Source: Eriocheir sinensis
Lineage: Eukaryota; Arthropoda; Malacostraca; Decapoda; Varunidae
Direction: 5' to 3'
Assembly (NCBI RefSeq): GCF_024679095.1
Contig: NC_066517.1
Location: 21,490,040 to 21,554,039, forward strand
Length of the DNA stretch: 64,000 bases
How positions within the stretch are numbered: position 1 is the first letter of the stretch; each line of letters begins with the position of its first letter. Below the pieces are notes generated by a model. The model did no database searches, was not told the DNA's origin, and saw only the letters and a list, made by a program, of their open reading frames with translations. This document shows, in pieces, positions 27,790-39,604 of this stretch. The translations under genes and the position numbers were made by a program.

Positions 27790-28746
27790 CACTATGCATA
27801 TCACCACGAGCGGCAGCACCTGCAAGTTTGTTCTGAAAGCTGTTGTTGTTCAGGCCAAGGTTCAGGCGAGGTATGTTTTAAGTTACAAGCTGCGAGAGCA
27901 ATGTAAAGAAATAAAGGAAAGGAAGGAAAACAATCCGTCGGGTCAGTTTATCGTGTTGTATCCAGAAGCAGTTTTTTGTTGTTTTTAGGCAGAGTTTTGA
28001 AGCTGATGGTGTGTGACTTAGAAACAACTGCGAGATCGATGTTAAGAAATAAAGGGAAGGAAGGAAAGCAGTCCGTCGAGTAGCCTACAGTTTATTTTGT
28101 TGTAGCCAGAAGCTGTTTTTGTTGTTCTTCGGCAGAGTTTTGAAGCTGATGTGTGTTTAAGTTACAAGCTGCGAGATCGATGTTAAGAAATAAAGGGAAG
28201 GAAGGAAAGCAGTCCGTCGAGTAACCTACAGTTTATTTTGTTGTAGCCAGAAGCTGTTTTTGTTGTTCTTCGGCAGAGTTTTGAAGCTGATGTGTGTTTG
28301 AGTTACAAGCTGCGAGATCGATGTTAAGAAAATAAAGAAAGAAAGGAAAACAGTCCGTCCGGTACAGTTTATCGTGTTATAAACTTGTACCTAGAAGCTG
28401 TTTTTCATGTTTTCAGGCATCGTTTTTAAGCTGATGGTGTGTGTTTGAGTTACAAGCTGCGAGATCGATGTTAAGAAAATAAAGAGAGAAAATAACAGTC
28501 CGTCCGATACAGTTTATCGTGTTGTAGCCTACTTAGAAGCTGGTTTTTTTATGTTTTCAGGCATTGTTTTGAAGCTGATGGTGTGTGTTTTAGTTAAAAG
28601 CTGCGAGATCGATGTCAAGAAAATAAAGAAAGGAAGGAAAGCAGTCCATTTGGGACAGTTTATCGTTGTAAATTTGTATCTAGAAGCTGTTATTGATGTG
28701 TGTTTTTTTCAGGCAGAGTTTTAAGGCTGATGTTGTGTGTTTTAGT
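27790..28746. repeat. 138-147-bp satellite-like tandem repeat, about 6 copies
   Basis: Units align on gcgaga(t/g)cgatgttaag at 27892, 28030, 28171, 28312, 28459 and 28603. Shared parts are cagtccgtcgag, tttatcgtgttg, agaagctgtttttg and caggcagagttttgaagctg. The array ends where the hAT-like MITE is inserted. Confidence 0.9.
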
Positions 28747-28754
28747 GCTGCAAG

Positions 28755-29044
28755 CAGTGGCGTAACTGTAGGGGGATCGAAGAGGGCCCATAACCAGCAT
28801 CTTCACTCTTTCATCCCTGAGCTGTCCAAATCCCTTCTGCAAGAGTTAACCAGCATCTTCACTCTCATCCCTGTTCTGTCCAAATCCCTTCTGCAAGAGT
28901 TAACCAGCATCTTCACTCTTTCATCCCTGTGTTGTCCAAACCCCTCAGGCCGCCCCAAAGAAAAGCTTATCACCCACATGAAAGAATGAGATGATTCACT
29001 TATAAACAAACACTAGGCCCCCCTCCTCCCCAGCTACGCCACTG
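28755..29044. mobile_element. Non-autonomous hAT-like MITE with 8-bp target duplication
   Basis: Seen: CAGTGGCGTAAC at the left end and GCTACGCCACTG at the right are terminal inverted repeats. CAG..CTG ends are usual for hAT elements. The 8-mer GCTGCAAG flanks it at 28747-28754 and 29049-29056, with four extra bases (gctt) on the right, so the exact right end may be 29048. The interior holds three copies of a ~55-bp tandem repeat (28793-28948). No transposase. Confidence 0.65.
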
Positions 29045-29218
29045 GCTTGCTGCAAGTTCGTTATGAGAGCGCTGTTCAGAGAGAGAAGGAAGACAGCAAA
29101 ACGTTTGGAATTCAACCGCGTTATCAACTACTTTTTGTTGTTGTTGTTGTTGTTACAGCTTGCAGGAAACAAGATAGAATGCAGCCACATCCTGCTCCGA
29201 CTAAGAGATAATAACTAT

Positions 29219-29225
29219 AGCAATA

Positions 29226-29283
<58 letters not shown>
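29219..29283. repeat. (TAA)n microsatellite
   Basis: About 60 bp of nearly pure AAT/TAA after a short (TTG)n at 29132-29154. Confidence 0.95.
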
Positions 29284-29284
<1 letters not shown>

Positions 29285-29470
29285 TGGGTATCGCTCTACT
29301 ACTGCTATGTTTAGGAAGCCGAATTATAGTTAAAAATATGGCTAGTAAGTAGGCAGCTCTATCGAAATAGCATAGAAACAGGACTTATAAAAAAAACTAA
29401 TATCTATTAATAAAAGCCATAGAAAACCTCGCCAGCTCCGTCAACCATTCCTATCTATGTCAAAAAAAGT

Positions 29471-29702
29471 ACGGTACAGAGCATGGACTAACTCACTACC
29501 TCCTAAGAATAGCTATCAGGCACCAGGTAGGATGTGAGTCAGAACTTACGGTACAGAGCATGGACTAAGACACTACCCCCTAAGACTAGCTATCAGGCAC
29601 CAGGTAGGATGTGAGTCAGAACTTACGGTACAGGGAGCATGATCAAAGACACTATACCCCCTAAGACTAGCTATCAGGCACAAGGTAAGAATTCGGTACA
29701 CT
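29471..29702. repeat. 77-bp tandem repeat, 3 copies
   Basis: Starts acggtacagagcatgg at 29471, 29548 and 29625; contains agctatcaggcaccaggta. The third copy is more diverged. Confidence 0.9.
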
Positions 29703-29849
29703 TACATAGATCAGGTGCGTGAGGTGGCGACACTGTACACCTTCACAAACCAGCGACCTTAATTATGTCACCTATGAACTGCACAACATTGGAACCCTAA
29801 GAATATGATACAACACAGCGCTGCGTCTAAGTTAAAATAATACTACAGG

Positions 29850-30425
29850 AACGGGTGTAATTTCTGACCTCCTATAATCAGACTAGAATTATCTCTTCCA
29901 TATATTGAGAAAAGCCGTTTATATATCTCTAATTTTATGACGTTTTTTTCATACGTATTTTCTCCGTGCGTTTGACAGAAGGTATAATTTCTAACCTCCA
30001 CCGATCAGAATTTATTAATCTCGCTTCTATATTGAGAAAAGACATATCTTTACTCTTTCCCGTTTATATTTCTCTAATTTTATGACGTTTTTTTCTTCAG
30101 TATTTTTTCCGTGCGTTTGACAGAAGGTATAATTTCTAACCTCCACTAATCAAAATTTATTAATCTCGCTTCTATATTGAGAAAAGACATATCTTTACTC
30201 TTTCCCGTTTATATTTCTCTAATTTTATGACGTTTTTTTCTTCAGTATTTTTTCCGTGCGTTTGGCAGAAGGTATAATTTCTAACCTCCACTAATCAAAA
30301 TTTATTAATCTCGCTTCTATATTGAGAAAAGCCACATCGTCACTCTTTACCGTTCATATTTCTCTAATTCTATGACGGGTTTTTTCTGTATTTTCTGATG
30401 CGTTTGACAGAAGCCTCCACTGTTT
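29850..30425. repeat. 145-bp tandem repeat, 4 copies
   Basis: Copies align on tatgacgttttttt at exact 145-bp spacing (29939, 30084, 30229, 30374). The middle copies are almost identical. Confidence 0.9.
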
Positions 30426-30583
30426 GTTCCAATATGTTACGTTCACTTCGTATGTGTACAATTAGTTTTACCGAATATCGAGAAAATGCCATAATATACT
30501 CACCATTTCCAGCGAGTTTTCATGAGAGAGACTGGGCTGGTATTTCCTCTACATAAGACCGAATTCAGGCTCACGAAGCATCT

Positions 30584-30974
30584 CAACGTTGCCAGATTAT
30601 CGTACTCAGAGCATAGTATTTACCGGATTAAGACGCCTAACTATTGCCAAGAAACATCAGGAATTAACTACTTTAACGATGAATATAAATGAATCTAGTT
30701 ATTGGAGCCAAGGAGACAGTTTTTGGGTCCAACTTCCGAATTTCAGGTTCACTAAGCATGTCTCCCCCGATCTGACTCCTCACCGGTGCCAGATTATCGT
30801 ACCCAGAGCATAGCATTTATACCGGTTTTTGACGCCTAACTATTGCCAAGAAACATCGAAAATTAACTACTTTAACGATGAATATAAATGAATCTAGTTA
30901 TTGGGGCCCAAGAGACAGTTTATGGGTCGGAAGTCGGAAAATATAAGAGGCTGAGTACGACAATCTGGCAACGT
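30584..30974. mobile_element. Two tandem/chimeric copies of the CAACGTT-family MITE
   Basis: A first copy starts CAACGTTGCCAGATTATCG at 30584. It shares a long internal segment (gcctaactattgccaagaaa ... ctagttattgg) with a second copy starting near 30789. The second ends with the inverted terminus ggcaacg near 30973. The first copy lacks its right terminus, and a flank (ccgaattcaggctcac..aagcat) is also duplicated, indicating tandem duplication of about 200 bp. Confidence 0.6.
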
Positions 30975-31167
30975 CACTACAGGAGCCACACGGCCAAGGG
31001 TTCGCAGGACATCGGCGCGCGCAAGTACTCGGTCGTCATTATCAAACACCAGATTGCGGGAGCCTCCGTTATTGGTCATTCTTCAGCGTACCAGGCTCCC
31101 ATGACGACTAATTTCCAAGGCTAAAGAGAAGATTGACCGGGTTTTTATGGGTGATTTTCCCGTTCCT

Positions 31168-31405
31168 GATGCACTATAGTCTTCCAAATATGTCGAGGCC
31201 GGTCTGGCGTTGGCTCCCGCGGGTCCTTTCCTCCCCTCTGCTCTGCCATACCGTCCCAACACCTATCTCTTCCTCTCGTATGTAAGCTATAGGTAACATA
31301 TGAGAGGAAGAAATAGGTGTTGGGACTGTGTGGCAGAGCAGAGGGGAGAAACGAACCCGCGGGGGCCAACGCCAAAACGGACTCGACACTTCACTATAGT
31401 CGGGT
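31168..31405. repeat. Long near-perfect inverted repeat (hairpin), arms about 80-110 bp
   Basis: The left arm begins near 31168 (cactatagt), is strongest from 31205 (tggcgttggctcccgcggg) to about 31286, and is followed by a roughly 12-20 nt loop around aagctataggta. The right arm runs to 31374 (..ccgcgggggccaacgcca) with weaker pairing to 31405. Only scattered mismatches are visible. No open frame is shared. It could be a foldback MITE or produce a hairpin RNA. A partial duplicate of the right flank (gccaaaacggactcgacA) follows at 31413-31450. Confidence 0.75.
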
Positions 31406-31774
31406 AAAACTATGCCAAAACGGACTCGACAATTCACTTTAATCGGGTAAAACTATCACCACCATCACAAAACAGTCCGTGAAAGTGTCAGCAACTTCTA
31501 CGAGAGGCAAAATGAGGTGCCGAAATGTTCAAGATTACGGGCTTCAGTATACTGACAAAAGGCTTTATAACCGATATAGGAAATCCTTGTAATGGAGTTT
31601 AATGGCACCAAAATTTGAAGAGCACTGCCCTTTAACATGATAATCGCTTTGTTACCCACCCCAGGCTATAGGGATAATGCTACGGAGAGGAGCACCGAGG
31701 CAACACGCAGCTTTAACGTATCTCTCTTGTAATAATTCTTCAGTGATGGCTCTTCGTCCCGCTAAACAACTCAC

Positions 31775-31837
31775 CTCTGCCGGAGCGCCGGGCAAGACGA
31801 GCGGCGGCGCCTCGTCGCATGAAGGATCGACGGACAT
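31775..31837 (-). CDS. Candidate alternative first coding exon (21 codons)
   Basis: Seen: an ATG preceded directly by an in-frame TGA, 63 nt encoding MSVDPSCDEAPPLVLPGAPAE, donor GAG|gtgagt. The exit is phase 0 and would join the 26.9 kb exon in frame. The upstream stop means it cannot be an internal coding exon, so I read it as the start of a shorter isoform lacking all upstream low-complexity exons. Unc-13 genes are known to have alternative N-termini, but homology of this peptide is not established. Confidence 0.35.
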
Positions 31838-32869
31838 TCAACACTTACAGGCAAACAGCAGCACTAAGCACTACGTTTTTTTTCCGTTCTTTGCCTCCAG
31901 CGCCACACAGGTAACACAACCCGACTTCAACATGTACACTCACTGATGCCAGTCAGTGCTTCTCACTCCCGACGGATTTCCTGTGCTGATAACCGTCTAG
32001 TCGAGAGCGGCAGATTATACTCAGCATCTCGTGTGCTCCTCGCCCAGGTCATTACACCAGCGGTCGTCTGACATCCACGGGAACAGTACGTGTTTTAAGG
32101 TCTACAGTGACAGTCAGGGAGAGTGGAAATAGTGGAATCCGTTATTACAGCGGTGATTCTAATCAAATTGTACCATATCTGATAGCAGGTTTGAAAGGTA
32201 TACATTGCATCGAGTTGCTGGTAAAAAAATAGACTTCCCAGTATACTTTCATTTCAGATGTCGCCACTTTAGACCGGTAAGTAACTCCGACTCCTTTTCA
32301 CTATTTTTTAGTTGTTTAACTTTTACAGAATTCATTTACTATTTATGTATTGTGTTTGATGGTTCTCGCAGACCACAATGTGCAGCCTTGCCTCTGTTGT
32401 CACCTTCCAGCGACCTTTACAAGCATCTACACAGCTGTCCCTGCATCCATAACATTAATGGATCACTGAATACTGCATCTACGCCCCTACACCCCGCCCT
32501 CCCCCCTCCCCGAGGCCCTGCAGCTAGCGGTATGTCTACACAAGATGCTGCCGGTAGAGGCTTAACACTTCTATAAGACACTGCCCCTCACTGCAGCACA
32601 GCCGTGAGGGGGCACTGGGCGAGGCAGAGTCTTCTGGTGCCGCTCATATCACTCTTCAATTAATTGTTATTGATAAGGCTCCATCCCATCAACCCGGCGG
32701 GTTACTTCAAAGGGCAATGCCCACCACAGCTATCCCGCCAGTCAAGTCAAGGGAGGCTGACTAAGATGAGGGAACAACCCGCGCCACAAGGCACTGCTGC
32801 CCCGCCCAGCCGTGTGTGATGCAGGACAAGCGCAGGACGCGTGCAGCAGAGAGGAGGCCAAGAGTATAC

Positions 32870-32923
32870 CTGAGCGTCGCCTCGCGCGGCGGCGTCCTCC
32901 TTGGCCTGCTGCTGCTGCTGCTG
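32870..32923 (-). CDS. Candidate exon R with poly-Gln start (about 18 codons)
   Basis: Seen: on the minus strand a (CAG)7 run leads into AKEDAAARGDAQ and then CAG|gtatac. Any CAG of the run could serve as acceptor, so the number of Gln codons is undefined (six if the first CAG is the splice signal). Phase 0 at both ends fits exons Q and S. The Ala/Glu/Asp composition resembles exon M. It could instead be untranslated or a chance CAG repeat; RNA evidence would settle it. Confidence 0.4.
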
Positions 32924-33214
32924 CTGCCGCGGCAACGCAACACACCAACGGTCAGTAAACTGCCCTACACTCACTCTCAAGGGCTTGCCTACTCTCTCAA
33001 CAATGATTAATACCTAGCTAAGAGCATGTATCACATTGCTCTGGGCAAGCCTTCACCATATTCTTATTTACGACATTTGAGTGCGCCAAGATGCGCCTCC
33101 AAATACCGTGCCTGCGAAGCACTGCTGCTGAGGGTTCACTCGCATGGTGAAAGCTTGTCAACGCTCACTTCTTGAATATAATAGCATTTATTTACTTTAC
33201 ATATTGCTTTCACA

Positions 33215-33320
<106 letters not shown>

Positions 33321-33879
33321 GAAGCGTAATTACATTTCACCAAAATGTATAATATCATCAGGTTATATCGCAATATAAACCAGTAACAAATGAAGAACCT
33401 AACACTCCAACCCCTCCTCCTCCTCCTCCGCCTCCTACAACTCGCAAATACAAAAGAATAGTAATAAAGAGCTACAGCTACAGGACAAACTATGCCAATG
33501 TAAAGCCACACTTAAAACAAGTTCATTACCTCATTACTTATTAAACTGCTACTCTACAGAACACTACAAGTGTGTATCATATGGCTGGTGATTAACCTCT
33601 GTGAGAACTTCAGGATATGCAACCAGTTTCCTTACAGAATATTGAAATCACATTCTTCAAAAAAGCTGGTGATCCGTGAAGCCAATCGTTCTAATAGGTG
33701 ATTAACGTTCCACCAACATGACAATGTGGGAAGGGTGAACACTGGCTACACTCTGTTAAGATGAGCTCCACAGACAAGTCCCACCCCGCCCCACCAGCCC
33801 AGCAACCCATGATAGCTTTAACCCTTCCCGGTATCCACTAATCATGTACAGCAGCTGGAGAGCGGAGGCGTGGCTTGCT

Positions 33880-34225
33880 TGTGGACTGGCCAATAATGTA
33901 CATTTCATGAAAAAGGGGAGGGGTCTATTTGCCAAGTTAATGGAAATGGGGCGGGGTTTATTTGCCAAGTTAATAAAGGGGGAGGAGCCTATTTGCCAAG
34001 TTTATAAAGGAGGAGGAGCCTACTTGCCAAGTTATTAAAGAGGGAGGGGCTTATTTGCCAATTTGATGGGAGAGGGGGCGGGGCTTATGTGCCAGGTAAT
34101 GGGAAAGGGGGAAGGACTTGTTTGCCAAGCTAATTTGATGGAGTTTGAGAAGGGGCATGAGGTGACTATGGACTGCCAATATCCATGCAATAAAGAGGGA
34201 GGGGCTTATCTGCCAATGTAATCTG
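33880..34225. repeat. 36-40-bp GC-box-like minisatellite, about 8 copies
   Basis: Unit aaagggggaggggcttatttgccaagttaat with diverged copies. Several contain ggggcgggg or gggaggggc, matching Sp1-type GC boxes by sequence only. Confidence 0.85.
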
Positions 34226-34473
34226 AACGGAGTGTAGTGGAGTTGAGGCAAGAAGCAAGCAAGGCCAAAGCACATAAAGAGGTTCACCTGGACTGGAGGT
34301 GGCTGGTGGTCAGGGGCCGCAGGGCCGGTAGTGCTGGGGACACCTGCCACCTGACACACGGGGAGAAAACAGGTAGAGGCAGGCAACACACTGCACACCA
34401 ACACCGCCCACGTACAGCTCTCGTAAGCTCGCGACAACACCACAGCAGAGGGAAAGAGTTGAAATCACAGTAT

Positions 34474-34476
<3 letters not shown>

Positions 34477-34538
<62 letters not shown>

Positions 34539-36091
34539 AACATTTATTTTTCCACTTTTTTTCTTTTAGATGAGGAGAGATTAAAAAACAGCATAAGCAG
34601 TTTAAAAATGAGGAAGTTAAAATAAGCCACATCATGGAAGAGAGACATAATATTCCCCATTGGTTTATATTTAAATGTTTAAAGAAAATAAAGTTGTCAG
34701 GAGGATTACTGAAGGATGGTGTATCAGTGTACCAGGAACTAGTACACAGGAGCTCCATCCCAGCACTACTCCCAGCCACTGAGTGCTGGCAGCTATGGCA
34801 ACACCCGTAGGCACCAGGGTGTTCTTTATCTCTAGCCAAGCTATTATGACAAGACCTCTACATCATGCAATACATTCTGATCACTTGACAAAATCCCTTT
34901 TACATTGGTATTACTGAATTAAACTCTGCTGGATGAAAAGTAGTAGAGCTGAATTCTTTCATGAATGTCTATTCATGCTATGTTTCAACTGTTCAGGATA
35001 TAATAAATTAAGTGGTTCTTGCATGATTCCTTGGTCACTGTGCTATATTTAACTCATGAATGCAACTTAATAATTTAGTTTGCAAAACAATAAAACCACA
35101 ATGAATGCTATTTATTACTCTTATTTATGTTACTTGTTACTGTGCACCAAGCTACCCAGTCCAAGGCAGGTGCTTCCCTTCTGAAGTGGATGTAATTATG
35201 ATCTACTGAAATCTGGCAGGAATAATTGTACTCTTCATGATGTAGAGAGCCTCGTCCACTAATACGCATGGCAATACTACCATTGATGACTAGCAAAAAT
35301 TAGTAGGTAACTAGTATCATTTTTATAGGTACAATACCAAACATACCTGAGAAAATATGAAACTACAAAATATATATACTGCTAAATTTTTCCCTGGTAA
35401 AGAAAACACTAAAAATATGGAATAAAGTTTTCTGGGAGAATATTTGGATTGGAAAATTAAATATCATATAGACCTGTAAGGGCACCACCCAAGGAGTGCT
35501 TTGAAACACTCTTGGTCATTAGGTCATGTGAGAAGGTCAGCTGGCAACAAGAGGGACACCAGGCATGCAAACACGTCATGCATCATCCGCCGAGGCATGC
35601 ACAGCGGCAGAAGTTGAAATGCACTTCTGCCCTCAATGTCAACAAGTTAAGCGATGTAATCAGCACATAATTTGTTATGGATATATATATATAACAAAAC
35701 TTCAACTGCTTAGAAATGCACAGTAGATAGAGTACAAATAGTATGTCTTATGGCAGGACTTGTTATGGAAATGCAAAAAAGACGAAATTTCACTCAGTGG
35801 TGGAAGAAAGCACTTCGAAGTGTTCACCATTTGCAATCACCCAGTCCCAAGATAAGGAAATCCAGGAGAGAAAAGTCATAATATAAACAATGTGGAAAGA
35901 AACTCGAGCACAGAAGACAGGATGAACTACTAAAAATTGTGCCTCGGGTTTCTTCTTGCCATCCTACGAGAAGCTTCAAACTATTGGCCCCAGCATGAGG
36001 GACTGTGCTGGGATTGGGAAGGCCAGAAAAACATTGCTACCTATGTGCTAAGGAGCAATGAGAAGAATCCTAGACATGGAAGAAGATTCAC
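34477..36091. other. (CA)n 34477-34533 and downstream unique intron
   Basis: After the CA array the region to exon Q is AT-rich unique sequence. No further exon with good sites was found. Confidence 0.6.
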
Positions 36092-36151
36092 CTTGTCATC
36101 AACCACAGCTGCTTTTTCTTCTGCGGGTTGCTGCGGAACCTCGACCTGAGC
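36092..36151 (-). CDS. unc-13: Cassette exon Q (20 codons)
   Basis: Seen: acceptor tctcaattcttag, 60 nt encoding AQVEVPQQPAEEKAAVVDDK, donor AAG|gtgaat, phase 0. It resembles the start of exon O (AQVQVEQQ). It is the last exon of the weak-donor series in transcription order. Confidence 0.6.
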
Positions 36152-36452
36152 CTAAGAATTGAGAGATAACGCATTTCAGGCAGGGAAGGAGAGGAGACGC
36201 CAAGCTGTTCCAGGTGCGTCAGCCACTTATGCATTGATATGGACAGGTAATTGGAATCATGTGTGCACTGCAAAGTAATGTCACACCCAAAGTTATGAAG
36301 GTTTGGAGAATATGGAACAGACACAACATGCAGGATGGCTGTCGGCGTAAAGGAAAATTTGTCTGGTTAAGTGTGATTATTATAAGATGAAGGTAAATAC
36401 AAAACTGTCATTTTTTCATTAGAGATAATATTCCATGAGGATAAATATTCAC

Positions 36453-36497
36453 CTCTTGGCTAGCCGGTGTTTCTGTGGGCTGAGCTCCTGTGGTGGG
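36453..36497 (-). CDS. unc-13: Micro-exon P (15 codons)
   Basis: Seen: a C-run acceptor (ctacccccccccacag), 45 nt encoding PTTGAQPTETPASQE, donor GAG|gtgaat, phase 0. Supported by symmetric phase, the shared donor type and Pro/Thr/Gln composition. The C-run may be hard to sequence, so the acceptor position is less certain than for larger exons. Confidence 0.5.
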
Positions 36498-37272
36498 CTG
36501 TGGGGGGGGGGTAGTTTAAAGGAATTTAATATCAGTGAAGACAAAAATAAACACCTCTGGATACTCTGTGAAAGGATTAAAGAGACAACAGTATGGAAGG
36601 TTGTGCTCACTGAAAACAAATGAGAAATGTCAAGCAGTATGTATGGCAAACAAGCAAAAAAATCAAATCAAACAAACTGTAGAAAAGTATCTGGAAGTCA
36701 AATAAAATAGCTGGATTACATAAAATTCTTACATCAAAACCAAGGATACAGGAAGCCTCAGCAGGCAGAGAGCAGAGCCAAGAGGAGGGAGGGAAGGAAA
36801 AGTTTTGTAGTATCTGGAGGTGTCAGTTCCAGGCAGCACTACAACTACCCTGAGCTGTATCCTAAGACGGGCCTTGCATTCAGCCCAGCTACGAGTGAAT
36901 GTCCGGCCTCCCACAACTGCCAGCGTATGGAGTCAGCAAAATACAAGAGCAGAACTTAATAAATCTCTCCATGCTAGCTCTGCGGCAAATGGCAGCAGCA
37001 AAACTTCCTTTACGGATACATCTAGGCTCGGGAATATGAAAATTACCTCTCCCTCAGTGGGGAAAGATGCACTTGGAGGGAAGATTACAACTGCTGAAAC
37101 CCTAATCTGCAGCAAAATGAGCAAGCAGCGAGCTATGGTAATGAATCCTGGCCTGAGATAGCACAGACTGGGCCAGAGAGGGAGACAAGGCAGCAGCAGC
37201 AATAAACAGACACCTGAACACCTTAGCAATAGACTACGCTACTGCTCTTCTACGTCACCCAGCGGGCATCAC

Positions 37273-37764
37273 CTCTGTGCCTGACGGTGCAGAGGGAGAC
37301 TGTGCTGCTTGCTCCACCCTCTCTGCCGTCTCAGGGACCTTAGCCTGGACGTCCACACCACCCGAGGCAGCGCTCATCAGGGTAGCAGTGTTAGTAGTTG
37401 TGGTAATGGAGGTGGAGAGTGTTCCTGAGGCTGATGGATGTGTTGTGATGGTTGTGTTGGTTGTTGGAGAGGGTGAAGTAATGGTGGTGATGGCAGCGAT
37501 GTTAGTCATGGGAGAGGATGAAGTGGTAGTGGTGTTGGTTGATGGAGTGGTGGTGGTTGTGGTGGTGGTGGTAGTGTCAGTGATGGTAGCAATGGGAGTG
37601 TCAGCGGAGGATGCAATAACGTCACTGCGGGTACTGACTGCTGCGGATTCTTGCCCGGCTACCAACTTCTGTTCCTCAACTGATCTTTCTGACTGTGGTT
37701 GCTGTTGTGGTTGTGGTGGTTGTTGTTGCTGTGCTTGTTCCTGCTGTTCCACCTGCACCTGTGC
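37273..37764 (-). CDS. unc-13: Cassette exon O (164 codons), Gln-rich then Thr/Ser-rich
   Basis: Seen: acceptor cttacatgcgatag (mediocre pyrimidine tract), 492 nt, donor GAG|gtgatg, phase 0. It begins AQVQVEQQEQAQQQQPP, then has a mucin-like Thr/Ser region with a run of about ten Thr. It ends in an acidic segment finishing PSAPSGTE. The opening AQVxVxQQ is shared with exon Q, suggesting exon duplication. The Thr-rich part is an in-frame ACN repeat. Confidence 0.7.
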
Positions 37765-37929
37765 CTATCGCATGTAAGAGGGGAGAGGAAAAGTTGAAGG
37801 TGGGAAAAGGAAGGAAATGCAAACAAGTATATTAAAGAGAACATGACTATTTGCTGTGTGTGAAGTGAAAAGAAAAGAAGAAAGACTATATGTGATAGGA
37901 ATCTGCCTGTAATTAACTACAAAACTCTA

Positions 37930-38080
<151 letters not shown>

Positions 38081-39165
38081 ACATACAGTGTTATAGACAG
38101 AAAATCTACTTTGAATGGTGCCAAAAAAAATGTGGCAAGTGGCAATGACTTTACAAGTCTGTTCACAACAAAGCATGAAGGACTAATTTCCATAACTTTA
38201 CATGATTATAAATTATTTGCTTTCTGTACTGGTTACTTTTTTCTTTAACTAACTTCTGTAGCTCACAAACTGCCAAGAAGAGCCACTTTTACTGAAAAGA
38301 ATCCAAACCACAAAAATTTTAAGCTTTTTGGAAAGAAGAGTAATTCAGTGAGCCGTAGCTTTGTGGCAGCACAAAAACTGGCCTCAAGTTGGGGTTTAGT
38401 GGCGTGCACATCATACCCTTCACACACCTCTCACAGTGCTGTGAATCAACAAAGATAATGCATTGCAATGGCCAGCAGCGGCTTCTCCATGAACTATTCA
38501 ACAGTGTTCATCATTGCCATCCTTCAGGTCCACAAAAGGCATAATTCACCAAGGATTACAGTAAAACTTATTTTGGAATTAAGTAACAAAATCATGCGAC
38601 TTATAAAAATGTAAAATAAATGTTGGCATTAAGATCAATAGATATCTGGTGTTGGTGCAATTTACAGAACTACTGCTGGTGCGCATAATGTGAGGAGAGT
38701 GATAGAAAACTGATATGGGAGAATATCAGTGGGAGCACAGACCAGTGAGGATAACAGAGTAGAGTACAGTAGATCAGGAGAGTGTAGTCATGCTACTCAG
38801 TATGTACTGCAACAGGAGGTCTCACACAACTGCCCTGGGCAGTTAGTGGTTGAGAGCATTGAGAGATCATGGGTTAAGAGGGAGACATGCTCATATGAAA
38901 TTTGGTGAGGGTTGGGTTTTCATCAGGTGATTCTCATTTGCTGCACAGCATGCGCAAAGGTCTGTCAGGGATAGAATGTGGACGTGAAGCCAAAGGTTTG
39001 ATGTGCGCAGGAAAATGATACAGGTAAGTGAGACACTTGGTCAGATTTCTGGTTAAAACACCAGAGGTGCAAAACTGTATGCTCGACTTCCTGAAGAAGA
39101 ATTCAAACGGTGACAAAAAAAAGCATTTGGCAAAAATACAAAGGCTTTATAAGAGCCAGAATCAC

Positions 39166-39267
39166 CTCAGAGCTGGGTTTCTGCAAAGTTTTCATCTTTT
39201 CCTCAAATGTGTCCTTCTTGGCTTGATCTGCTGCAGGTTCAGAGCTGCTTTGGTCTGGCTGGGTGAC
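39166..39267 (-). CDS. unc-13: Cassette exon N (34 codons) carrying motif TFEEKMKTLQK
   Basis: Seen: acceptor tgtgggttttag, 102 nt, donor GAG|gtgatt, phase 0. It encodes VTQPDQSSSEPAADQAKKD, then TFEEKMKTLQKPSSE. This is the fourth clear copy of the recurring F-E-x-K-M motif. Confidence 0.7.
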
Positions 39268-39466
39268 CTAAAACCCACAAGTTATAGACAACCTTACTGC
39301 AGGAATGGGCCTTCCAGAAAACATTTGTTTCAAGCCACATTTCATGACAATCATTAAAATATACCAAAACTATCAATGAACTGGAACTTGAAAATAGTTT
39401 CAAGGTATCGTATACTATTATTTCATGCTTTGCATCATTCATAAATACATACATTCACACACATAC

Positions 39467-39604
<138 letters not shown>

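Larger units (their letters stand above)
31440..33210. other. Intronic/5'-flanking sequence around candidate exons at 31.8 and 32.9 kb
   Basis: Moderately GC-rich patches at 31675-31860 and 32580-32960; otherwise unique. Open frames on the plus strand (e.g. 32205-32576) have no recognisable domain. Confidence 0.5.
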
